Positions 1 to 5,995 of a DNA stretch of 10,589 nucleotides are shown here, piece after piece; the first letter of the stretch is position 1, and the number at the start of each line of letters is the position of its first letter. The position numbers and the translations under genes are program-made. The notes beneath the pieces were generated by a model. It searched no databases and had not been told where the DNA came from. It saw nothing but the letters and a program-made list of their open reading frames with translations. Origin of the DNA: an uncultured Acetobacter sp. (GTDB taxonomy: Bacteria > Pseudomonadota > Alphaproteobacteria > Acetobacterales > Acetobacteraceae); the NCBI GenBank assembly GCA_937900755.1, contig CALCDN010000020.1, positions 1-10,589 of the forward strand. Reading direction: 5' to 3'.

Positions 1-1
1 G

Positions 2-85
2 GACGGCAAGGCTCTTGGCGGGTGTGATGACCTGATGCGGCTTGAACGCACAGGGCAACTGAATGGACTGCTGGGCCTGAGCTGA
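2..85 (+). CDS. grxC: Glutaredoxin 3, C-terminal fragment (5' end outside window)
   Basis: This reading frame is open from the window edge to a TGA at 83-85 and gives 27 residues. They begin with a DGK-A-LGGCDDL stretch followed by an LERTGQLNGLLGL tail. In glutaredoxins the GG(C/S)DDL motif follows the cis-proline strand and helps bind glutathione, and the following helix ends the protein. GrxC is a small cytoplasmic thiol-disulfide oxidoreductase that uses glutathione as electron donor. The CPYC-type active site lies upstream, outside the window. The identity is supported by the motif and by the alphaproteobacterial habit of placing grxC just before a DUF1178 gene, which follows here after 41 nt. 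The fragment is short, so assignment to GrxC rather than another monothiol or dithiol glutaredoxin is likely but not certain. Confidence 0.75.
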   Translation, partial: DGKALGGCDDLMRLERTGQLNGLLGLS

Positions 86-126
86 TTTTTGTCCCGACCG
101 GAAGGCCAACGCCAGGGTAAGCCAAC

Positions 127-603
127 ATGATCTGCTATCGTCTGTGTTGCGGCAATGGCCATGCGTTTGAAGGCTGGTACAAAGACAGTGCCACATTTGT
201 AACGCTCAGGCGGGAAGGTCTTCTGAGTTGCCCCGAGTGTGGCACCGCTGCGGTGGAGCAGGCCCCCATGGCTCCGGCTATTATCGGGCGGGGGCGTGCC
301 CGGGCCCGGCAGGAGGAGGAGCCCGCGCCAGATGTGGCGCCCGCCTCTGCCCCGCCCGCGCGCCAAAAGCCACCGGTTCTGCCAGATGCCGTGTTGAGCG
401 CCCTGCGTGAGGTAAGGCGCACGGTTGAAAACAGTTGCGAAAACATGGGCAAGGACTTCGCGGATGAGGCTTTGCGCATCCACTACGGTGAAGCCCCCGA
501 ACGCGGGATTTATGGCGAGATGTCGGAAGCCCAGCGCGAGGAACTGGAAGATGAGGGAGTCACGTTCCAGAATATTCCATGGGTGCGCGACACGGACAGT
601 TGA
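127..603 (+). CDS. DUF1178 family zinc-ribbon-like protein
   Basis: The 158-residue product matches the DUF1178 family, whose function is unknown. The N-terminal 50 residues carry the family signature: a Cys7-Cys8/His12 pair (CCGNGH), an aromatic FEGWY-KDS stretch, then Cys35-Pro-Glu-Cys38-Gly and an MAPAI motif. The Cys/His arrangement suggests a small metal-binding (zinc-ribbon) fold. Residues about 55-85 form an Arg/Pro/Ala-rich linker that is probably disordered. The C-terminal part (about 88-158) has the helical region with ADEALRIHYGEAPERGIYGE, which is characteristic of the family, and ends in an acidic stretch. No signal peptide or membrane segment is visible, so it is probably cytoplasmic. 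An AGGG ribosome-binding site at 114-117 lies 9 nt before the ATG. It may be co-transcribed with grxC (41-nt gap). Confidence 0.88.
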   Translation: MICYRLCCGNGHAFEGWYKDSATFVTLRREGLLSCPECGTAAVEQAPMAPAIIGRGRARARQEEEPAPDVAPASAPPARQKPPVLPDAVLSALREVRRTVENSCENMGKDFADEALRIHYGEAPERGIYGEMSEAQREELEDEGVTFQNIPWVRDTDS

Positions 604-641
604 ATGTCTGGTCTGACCATATACAAATAGGGGTGGTGTGT

Positions 642-661
642 ATGTGGGTGATCCCCCACAT
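642..661 (+). terminator. Hairpin between DUF1178 and DUF2147 genes, possible weak terminator
   Basis: A perfect 7-bp stem (ATGTGGG/CCCACAT) with a 6-nt loop lies 38 nt after the DUF1178 stop. No run of T follows, so an intrinsic terminator is only one possibility. It could equally be an mRNA-stabilising or incidental hairpin. Confidence 0.3.
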
Positions 662-718
662 CCTTGAAAACGGGATGGTTCAGGCCATACCGCCAGCCCG
701 GTTGAGGGAGAGGCAGAG

Positions 719-1231
719 ATGAAAAAAGGCCAAAAGTCAGGCTGGGTGCGTAAACTCAAGGCAGGTGCTGCCGTCCTGTTGGCTGGTGTGCTGGCGGGTG
801 TGCCTGCGGTGTCTTTGTCTGCCGAACCCTTGCCGCACGAAGCGGCCTTGAGTGGTTACTGGCTCAGCCAGGACCATGATGGTGTGTTTAAAATTGACAG
901 ATGTGGCCAGAACCTGTGCGGCCATCTGGTAGGCCTGCGCTATGACGGGACGGATGTGCCCCATGGCCATGATGGAAAAACCGAGTGTAACCTTCTGATG
1001 TTAACGGATTTTTATCCGATGACGGAGAGCAGCGAAGGGCGCTGGGCAGGGCGTATTCTGGACCCCGATACAGGGCATTTGTACGATTCCCAGATATGGA
1101 CCACCCAGCCCGATGTCCTCAAGCTGCGCGGTTATATCGGCCTGCCTATTTTTGGCGAAACCCAGACATGGACCCGCTATAATGGCCCCCCCATGGGACC
1201 GGTTTGCAAAATTCCCGATTCAGTCAGGTAA
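719..1231 (+). CDS. Secreted DUF2147 family protein
   Basis: The 170-residue product belongs to the DUF2147 family of small exported proteins, whose biochemical role is not established. A signal peptide is visible: a basic n-region (residues 1-14, several Lys/Arg), a hydrophobic core about 15-28, and likely cleavage between residues 30 and 35. The mature part shows the family landmarks in order: SGYW at the start, an IDRCGQNLCGHLVGL segment with the paired Cys, a GRWAGRILDPDTGHLYDSQ segment, an LKLRGYIGLPIFGETQTW-R segment, and a C-terminal Cys. The protein is expected in the periplasm, possibly as a lipocalin-like beta structure. A purine-rich ribosome-binding site (GGGAG, 706-710) lies 8 nt before the ATG. 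The 115-nt upstream gap suggests its own promoter, although I see no good sigma70 match. It converges with ubiG. Confidence 0.85.
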   Translation: MKKGQKSGWVRKLKAGAAVLLAGVLAGVPAVSLSAEPLPHEAALSGYWLSQDHDGVFKIDRCGQNLCGHLVGLRYDGTDVPHGHDGKTECNLLMLTDFYPMTESSEGRWAGRILDPDTGHLYDSQIWTTQPDVLKLRGYIGLPIFGETQTWTRYNGPPMGPVCKIPDSVR

Positions 1232-1238
1232 TCCGGGC

Positions 1239-1263
1239 GGGCTGGCGCGCATAACACCAGCCT
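1239..1263. terminator. Inverted repeat in the convergent DUF2147/ubiG gap
   Basis: GGCTGG at 1240-1245 pairs with CCAGCC at 1257-1262, with one extra G-T pair outside and an 11-nt loop. It begins 8 nt after the DUF2147 stop and lies beyond the ubiG stop, so it could end transcription from either side. The downstream sequence on each strand is not a clean T run; an A-rich tract at 1270-1276 sits between the stem and ubiG. This is a weak candidate. Confidence 0.3.
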
Positions 1264-1284
1264 TCCAAGAAAAAAGCTTTATAA

Positions 1285-2025
1285 TCAATATTTTGTAAAC
1301 GCGGCAATGTAGTTGATTCCCAGGTCTCGGGTTTCCCTCCATCCCATGGGGCCGGGAGCCATGCCTGTCATGGCGGTCATGCGCAGCCCCGCCGCACGGG
1401 CATACTGGCCCAGTTCGGATGGCTGGATGAACTTGCGCCATTCATGCGTGCCCACGGGCAGCAGGCGCAGAATATATTCGGCGCCAATCTTGCCAACGGC
1501 CAGCGAGCGTAATGTGCGGTTCATGGTGGAAACAATGACCGTGCCATTGGGCCTTGCAAGTTGGGCCAGCATGTCCATGAATACTGCAGGATCAGTCACA
1601 TGCTCAATAATTTCTAACGCGACGACCGCATCAAACTGGCTGCCTTCCGCGACCAGGTCCTCAGCGCTGCCATTGCGGTAGAGCAGTGGGCCTGCCTGTT
1701 CTGGCAGCGGGCAGGTGCTCAGGTGTTCCCTGGCGGCGGCAATGCCGTTGGCCGAGGCATCCAGCCCCAGAACATCATATCCGGCTTTGGCCAGTGCTTC
1801 GCTCGCCAGTCCGGCGCCGCAGCCGATGTCCAGAATTTTTGCACGGCGCGACGTGCTCCCGCGCAGGGGCAGGTGGCGGCAGGCCCAGTCCATGCGCAGT
1901 GCGTTCATGGCGTGCAGCGGGCGCATGGGACCGGAAGGATTCCACCACTGCTCCGCAAGGGCGCTGAACCGTGCGATTTCTTCTTCAGAGACCGAAGAGG
2001 CCGCGTGTGGGCTGGTGGCGTTCAT
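1285..2025 (-). CDS. ubiG: Ubiquinone biosynthesis O-methyltransferase
   Basis: UbiG is the SAM-dependent O-methyltransferase that performs both O-methylation steps of ubiquinone synthesis. The 246-residue product has the usual family length. Near the N-terminus is the UbiG signature FSALAEQWWNP followed by MRPLHAMNALRMDW (about residues 20-47). The class I methyltransferase fold follows: motif I DIGCGAGLASEALA at 66-79, LGLDAS at 87-91 for the SAM ribose, a VALEIIEHV segment at about 135-143, then STMNRT at 166-171 and LPVGTHEW-KFIQPSEL at about 189-205. The chosen ATG has a strong AGGAAAGGA ribosome-binding site on the minus strand (2035-2043) with 9-nt spacing. The frame stays open far upstream, antisense to lysC, but that extension is not protein-like. 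The gene is divergent from lysC, an arrangement familiar in alphaproteobacteria. Confidence 0.95.
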   Translation of the reverse strand: MNATSPHAASSVSEEEIARFSALAEQWWNPSGPMRPLHAMNALRMDWACRHLPLRGSTSRRAKILDIGCGAGLASEALAKAGYDVLGLDASANGIAAAREHLSTCPLPEQAGPLLYRNGSAEDLVAEGSQFDAVVALEIIEHVTDPAVFMDMLAQLARPNGTVIVSTMNRTLRSLAVGKIGAEYILRLLPVGTHEWRKFIQPSELGQYARAAGLRMTAMTGMAPGPMGWRETRDLGINYIAAFTKY

Positions 2026-2034
2026 GCAACAAAT

Positions 2035-2043
2035 TCCTTTCCT
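2035..2043 (-). promoter_or_regulatory. ubiG ribosome-binding site
   Basis: AGGAAAGGA read on the minus strand lies 9 nt before the ATG at 2025-2023. It fixes the ubiG start in a frame that is open for hundreds of codons further upstream. Confidence 0.75.
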
Positions 2044-2079
2044 GCTGGTCTCCCCGCTGGACGAAAGGGGGCCGGGAAG

Positions 2080-2110
2080 GTTATGTGACGCGCCTTGTAA
2101 AGCTGTGCAA
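2080..2110 (-). promoter_or_regulatory. Possible sigma70-type promoter for ubiG
   Basis: On the minus strand TTGCAC (2110-2105) is followed after 19 nt by CATAAC (2085-2080). The hexamers are reasonable partial matches to -35 and -10 boxes and lie in the divergent ubiG/lysC gap, but the spacing is longer than ideal. I see no convincing promoter for lysC in the same gap. Confidence 0.22.
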
Positions 2111-2180
2111 CCGTTCCTGCTCGTCTTTTCTGGCAAAGCTGGGACAAATGGGGATGGGTGGCATGTTCTGCGGCTTGTCT

Positions 2181-2187
2181 GGTGGAG
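2181..2187 (+). promoter_or_regulatory. lysC ribosome-binding site
   Basis: GGTGGAG lies 9 nt before the ATG at 2197 and decides in favour of that start over the upstream in-frame GTG at 2158, which has no comparable signal at the right distance. Confidence 0.7.
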
Positions 2188-2196
2188 AATAAAGCT

Positions 2197-3450
2197 ATGT
2201 CCGGTTCCGCACCCCGGATTGTCATGAAATTCGGCGGAACGTCTGTCGGCGACCTTGATCGTATTCGAGCCGTGGCCGAGCGCGTCAAAAAACAGAAAGA
2301 CGCAGGATGTGATGTTCTTGTCGTCGTCTCCGCCATGGCGGGGGAGACCAACAGGCTCGTTGGCTTCTGCCAGTCCCTCTCGCCCTTGCATGACCCCAGG
2401 GAATACGATTCCATTGTGGCCACGGGCGAGCAGGTGACCAGTGGCCTGCTGGCCATTGCATTGCAGAAGCTGGGCGTGCCGTCCCGTTCGTTCGCGGGGT
2501 GGCAGGTGCCTATTCTGACCGATTCGGCGCATGGCAAGGCAAGCCTGGATTCGATTGATGGCGCCCGTCTTCTGGGCTGCATGGCCGAGGGCATGGTGCC
2601 GGTTGTTGCGGGCTTCCAGGGGATGGCGCCCGACGGGCGTGTTTCCACCCTTGGGCGTGGTGGTTCGGATACATCCGCTGTGGCGCTGGCTGCCGCGATC
2701 AAGGCGGACCGGTGCGACATCTACACGGATGTGGACGGCATATACACAACCGACCCGCGCATTGTGCCCAAGGCGCGCAAGCTTGATAAAATTACCTATG
2801 AGGAAATGCTGGAGCTGGCCTCGGTCGGCGCCAAGGTGCTGCAGACCCGCAGCGTAGGGCTTGCCATGCGCGAAGGGGTGCGCGTGCAGGTGCTTTCCAG
2901 CTTTGCGGATGGCCCGGCTGTCATGGAAGGGCATCTTCCGGGGTCTTTGGTGGTGGATGAGGACGAAATCGTGGAAAAAAAACTGGTTACCGGCATTGCC
3001 TACTCCCGTGATGAAGCCAAGCTGTCTGTCCGGCGTATCCCGGATCGGCCCGGTATTGCCGCCGCAATTTTTGGCCCCATGAGCGAAGCCCACGTGAATG
3101 TGGACATGATCGTGCAGAGCACGGGTGCTGACGGCACGACCAACATGACCTTCACAACCAGCAAGAGCGACCTGCCGCAGGCGATCAATGTGCTCGAAAC
3201 TGTGCGGGACTCCGTGCAGTACGAAGAACTGGCAACCGACCCGGACATTGTTAAGATCAGTGTTGTCGGCACGGGCATGCGCTCGCATGCGGGGGTGGCC
3301 AGCACCATGTTCCGCACGCTTTCGGAGCGATCCATCAACATTCAGGCCATCTCCACCAGCGAGATCAAGATTTCGGTTCTGGTGGCGGCGGAATACGCGG
3401 AGCTTGCCGTGCGGGCCCTGCATACCGCATATGGGTTGGATAATGTCTGA
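2197..3450 (+). CDS. lysC: Aspartate kinase with two C-terminal ACT domains
   Basis: Aspartokinase phosphorylates L-aspartate, the first step towards lysine, methionine, threonine and diaminopimelate. The 417-residue product has the length of monofunctional LysC enzymes. The amino acid kinase domain covers about residues 7-235, with KFGGTSVG at 11-18 (nucleotide binding), VVVSAMAGETN at about 42-52, ATGEQVTSGLLA at 75-86, GRGGSDTSA at 153-161 and YTDVDGIYTTDPRI at 176-189. Two ACT domains follow (about 265-340 and 350-417), including NVDMIVQS at 301-308 and SEIKISVLV near the end. These ACT domains are the site of feedback inhibition by lysine and/or threonine in the family. The start at 2197 leaves MSGSAPRIVMKFGG, the normal family N-terminus. 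It leads a tightly linked block, and its stop overlaps the next gene by 8 nt. An internal start for a separate regulatory subunit, known in some LysC enzymes, cannot be demonstrated here. Confidence 0.96.
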   Translation: MSGSAPRIVMKFGGTSVGDLDRIRAVAERVKKQKDAGCDVLVVVSAMAGETNRLVGFCQSLSPLHDPREYDSIVATGEQVTSGLLAIALQKLGVPSRSFAGWQVPILTDSAHGKASLDSIDGARLLGCMAEGMVPVVAGFQGMAPDGRVSTLGRGGSDTSAVALAAAIKADRCDIYTDVDGIYTTDPRIVPKARKLDKITYEEMLELASVGAKVLQTRSVGLAMREGVRVQVLSSFADGPAVMEGHLPGSLVVDEDEIVEKKLVTGIAYSRDEAKLSVRRIPDRPGIAAAIFGPMSEAHVNVDMIVQSTGADGTTNMTFTTSKSDLPQAINVLETVRDSVQYEELATDPDIVKISVVGTGMRSHAGVASTMFRTLSERSINIQAISTSEIKISVLVAAEYAELAVRALHTAYGLDNV

Positions 3451-4531
3451 ACAAAGCAATACGGTCACCGCGACCGACGAACCCACCCAGGCGGAACTGC
3501 ACTGCGCGCGCAAGCGGCTGGATGCGTTGTGGCGGCGTGGGACCGACTTCCTGGGTACGCAGTACGCCATTCTTGGCGGAGCCATGTCCTGGGTCAGTGA
3601 GCGCAATCTGGTTTCCGCCATTTCCAACGCGGGCGGGTTTGGCGTCATTGCCTGCGGCGCCATGGAACCGGCCCGTCTGGCGGAGGAAATTCAGGCAACC
3701 CGCGCCCTGACGGACCGCCCGTTTGGCGTGAACCTGATTACCATGCACCCGCAGCTGAATGACCTGGTGCAGGTCTGCCTGGACGCGGGTGTTGGCCATA
3801 TTGTGCTGGCGGGTGGTATTCCGCCCGGTGCCGCCATCAAGGCGATCAAGGAAGGGGGGGCAAAGGTTATTGCGTTCTCCCCGGCTCTGGTGCTGGCCAA
3901 GAGGCTGGTCAAAATGGGCGTGGACGCGCTGGTTATTGAAGGGGCGGAAGCCGGGGGGCATATCGGCCCGGTTTCGCTGACTGTTCTGGCGCAGGAAATT
4001 TTGCCGCATATTCAGAGTGTTCCGGTTTTTGTGGCCGGTGGTCTGGCGCGCGGGGATGCCTTGCTCTCCTATCTGGAACTCGGGGCATCAGGTGGGCAGT
4101 TGGGCACGCTCTTTGCCGCGGCAGAAGAAAGTATTGCGCACGAAAAATTCAAAAAGGCGTTTGTTCGTGCCGCCGCGCGTGACGCCATAACTTCCGTGCA
4201 ACTGGATGACCGTTTTCCGGTCATTCCCGTGCGCGCTCTTGGGAACGAGGGCGGGCGGCAGTTTGTCAGCCATCAGGCCGATGTGATCCGCCGTTTTCAG
4301 GCTGGAGAACTGACACGGGAGGCTGCCCAGCTTGAAATCGAGCATTTCTGGGCTGGTGCGTTGCGCCGTGCGGTTATTGACGGCGATGTTGAACAGGGGT
4401 CTGTTATGGCAGGCCAGTCTGTTGGTATGGTAACATCTGTGCAGCCTGTGGCGCAGATCATTGAGACTCTGGTCCAGCAGGCTGCTGTGGCACTGGTGCG
4501 TCAACAACGTCGTATGGATGCGGATGGCTGA
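3443..4531 (+). CDS. NAD(P)H-dependent flavin oxidoreductase, nitronate monooxygenase (2-nitropropane dioxygenase) family
   Basis: The 362-residue product is an FMN-dependent TIM-barrel protein of the nitronate monooxygenase/FabK superfamily. Visible landmarks are ILGGAMSWVSERNLVSAISNAGG at about 43-65 (N-terminal flavin loop), PFGVNLITMHP at 93-103, AGGIPP at 123-128, VIEGAEAGGHIGPVS at 164-178 with the family His173, VPVFVAGGLARGDAL at 193-207, and a C-terminal FWAGALRRAVIDGDVE--S-MAGQSVGMV block at 302-330. The true substrate is uncertain: members include nitronate oxidases, quinone reductases and enoyl-ACP reductases. The segment around 214-224, normally G---VQ(L/M/V)GTRF and contacting the FMN phosphate, reads GASGGQLGTLF, so the usual Val and Arg are replaced. 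The ATG at 3443 overlaps the lysC stop by 8 nt and has GGTTGGA just upstream. An in-frame ATG at 3431 is an alternative. Confidence 0.87.
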   Translation: MSEQSNTVTATDEPTQAELHCARKRLDALWRRGTDFLGTQYAILGGAMSWVSERNLVSAISNAGGFGVIACGAMEPARLAEEIQATRALTDRPFGVNLITMHPQLNDLVQVCLDAGVGHIVLAGGIPPGAAIKAIKEGGAKVIAFSPALVLAKRLVKMGVDALVIEGAEAGGHIGPVSLTVLAQEILPHIQSVPVFVAGGLARGDALLSYLELGASGGQLGTLFAAAEESIAHEKFKKAFVRAAARDAITSVQLDDRFPVIPVRALGNEGGRQFVSHQADVIRRFQAGELTREAAQLEIEHFWAGALRRAVIDGDVEQGSVMAGQSVGMVTSVQPVAQIIETLVQQAAVALVRQQRRMDADG

Positions 4532-5855
4532 ATACGCCCAAGGTTCTGAGCAGGAGCAAGGCTCGCCCTTACCCCCCCTTCCTGATGTGGAGGCGCTGGG
4601 GGTAGGCGGAGCTTTGCGTAAGCGCCGGGAGCAGCTTGGCTGGTCCATTGAGGATGTGGCCGCATGGCTACGGATTCGCAGCGTTTATCTTGATGCGCTG
4701 GAGAGTGGTAACGCCAGCGTTCTGCCAGCCGAGGTTTATGCCCTGGGGTTTTTGCGCACATACGGGCAGGCTCTGGGGTTCAATGCCGACCAGTTGCTCA
4801 AGCTTTATCGGCAGGAAGGCCGGTTGGGCGTACGGAAGCCTGACCTGGATTTTCCCGACCCGCCACCCGACCGCCGCCTGCCACCCGCGGTCAGCATTTC
4901 GTTGGGGCTGGCTGTTATTCTGGCGAGTTACGTGGGCTGGTACTGTTTTGTCGGCCATGTTCCACCCGCACCAGAGCGCGTGCCACCGGTGGCCAGCCTT
5001 ATGCCTGGCGAAAGTGCAAAAAATGCACCCTCGCCACAGGTTGCATCCATTCTGCCCGACCACAATATCGCCCAGGTTCCGCCTGTGCCGGTTGCGGATC
5101 AGGTTGTGCCGCCACAATCCGCGCCACCCCCGCGTAACGGACCGGATGTGACTGTCGCTCCCGCAAACAATCCGGCTGTATCACCGGATGGGGTGGCCCC
5201 TCCCGGGGTTGAAAATCACGCGGCGCCAGAGGTGGTGCCCGAGGTTGAACAGCCAGCCCACAGCGCGTCAGATGTGGCCAGTGCCAGTGCCAGTGCCAGT
5301 GCCAGTGCCAGCGCTGCTGCGGATGCGCCTCTTATGCTCAAGGCCTTGGCTACAAGCTGGGTGCAGGTCAAAAACGCAGCGGGCAAGGTTGTGTATGACC
5401 ATATCCTCCAACCGGGGGATGCATGGACCGTACCCTCCGATAATGGGCCTTACAGCCTGACCGTTGGAAATGCCGGTGGCATAACTCTTGCCCAGGGAGC
5501 CGTGACAACCCCGCCACTCGGGCGGAACGGTGCGGTATTGCGCCATATTGCCCTGACGGCGGACGCTGTGCGGCAGGTGCAGGCCGGTAATGTCCCAGCC
5601 CCCGCACCCATTGCGGCATCCTCTGTTCCGGCCGTGCAGGCAGGGGGTGGCACGACTTCGCCCGCAAGGGATGGCAAGGCCGAGGCGCCAGGGGCTGATG
5701 TCCGCCTCGCACCGGATGGCAGGAGTGGCGCGGGCGCGGGAGTTACCGCTCCAGCGGAAGGTGGCAAGCCTTTGGCGCACCAGGGTGTTACCCCCGCCGA
5801 GCCCAGTGCGGATGACCTGAATACCCGCCAGCTTAATGGGCTTGGCACACACTGA
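4524..5855 (+). CDS. rodZ: RodZ-like protein: HTH domain, single membrane segment, DUF4115 domain
   Basis: The 443-residue product has the RodZ architecture. RodZ is a bitopic inner-membrane protein that links MreB filaments to the cell-wall elongation machinery. A cytoplasmic XRE-type helix-turn-helix of the HTH_25 kind covers about residues 27-96 (LRKRREQLGWSIEDVA, then YLDALESG and LPAEVYALGFLRTYGQALG). One hydrophobic membrane segment lies at about 122-144 (PAVSISLGLAVILASYVGWY). A long Pro/Ala-rich periplasmic linker spans 145-265 and contains six Ala-Ser dipeptides (252-263). A DUF4115-like beta domain follows at about 268-350 (LKALATSWVQVKN through VVYDHILQPGDAW), then a low-complexity tail. 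The ATG at 4524 overlaps the upstream stop by 8 nt, suggesting translational coupling. An in-frame ATG at 4518 is also possible. A location before ispG is common in alphaproteobacteria. The family call is firm; a role in cell shape is inferred from the family. Confidence 0.85.
   Translation: MAEYAQGSEQEQGSPLPPLPDVEALGVGGALRKRREQLGWSIEDVAAWLRIRSVYLDALESGNASVLPAEVYALGFLRTYGQALGFNADQLLKLYRQEGRLGVRKPDLDFPDPPPDRRLPPAVSISLGLAVILASYVGWYCFVGHVPPAPERVPPVASLMPGESAKNAPSPQVASILPDHNIAQVPPVPVADQVVPPQSAPPPRNGPDVTVAPANNPAVSPDGVAPPGVENHAAPEVVPEVEQPAHSASDVASASASASASASAAADAPLMLKALATSWVQVKNAAGKVVYDHILQPGDAWTVPSDNGPYSLTVGNAGGITLAQGAVTTPPLGRNGAVLRHIALTADAVRQVQAGNVPAPAPIAASSVPAVQAGGGTTSPARDGKAEAPGADVRLAPDGRSGAGAGVTAPAEGGKPLAHQGVTPAEPSADDLNTRQLNGLGTH
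5277..5312 (+). repeat. Hexanucleotide tandem repeat (GCCAGT) encoding Ala-Ser
   Basis: Five exact copies of GCCAGT (5277-5306) are followed by a variant GCCAGC (5307-5312). All are in frame within the RodZ-like gene and encode six Ala-Ser dipeptides in the periplasmic linker. Changes by whole units would alter linker length without a frameshift. Confidence 0.93.
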
Positions 5856-5869
5856 ATGGCTCTTGCCAT
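5856..5869 (+). terminator. Short hairpin directly after the RodZ-like gene
   Basis: ATGGC and GCCAT form a 5-bp stem with a TCTT loop, starting one base after the stop codon and followed by GCTTTATGTGT. The stem is short and the T-rich stretch poor, so a terminator function is doubtful. The rest of the gap up to ispG contains a few GC-rich short inverted repeats but no clear regulatory site. Confidence 0.22.
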
Positions 5870-5981
5870 GCTTTATGTGTAGCCAACCGGCCTTGATTTT
5901 GGCAGGAAAGCACCAAACCTAGAGCGGGAGACGCCGCAGCGCCGAAACGCGGCCATGTCCTCCCCCAACTGTCGTCTCGAC

Positions 5982-5988
5982 AAAAGGA
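5982..5988 (+). promoter_or_regulatory. ispG ribosome-binding site
   Basis: AAAAGGA lies 7 nt before the ATG at 5996, the best placed Shine-Dalgarno match for ispG. Confidence 0.65.
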
Positions 5989-5995
5989 TGTTAAG

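Noticed and set aside
2158..2196. Upstream GTG start extending lysC by 13 codons
   Set aside because: The added residues are not family-like, and a good GGTGGAG site sits 9 nt before the ATG at 2197.
3188..3442. N-terminal extension of the NPD-family gene overlapping lysC by about 260 nt
   Set aside because: The extension is an out-of-frame reading of lysC, and homology-like sequence starts only after the ATG at 3443.
2026..3663. Very long minus-strand open frame continuing upstream of ubiG, antisense to lysC and the start of the next gene
   Set aside because: The coding-strand frames are well-supported genes. The antisense translation is rich in His, Arg and Gly with no domain-like pattern, as expected in GC-rich DNA, and ubiG has its own ribosome-binding site at 2035-2043.
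5268..5852. Minus-strand open frame opposite the RodZ-like gene containing Thr-Gly repeats
   Set aside because: The repeat is the reverse reading of the GCCAGT tract, and the sense frame has a recognised domain architecture.
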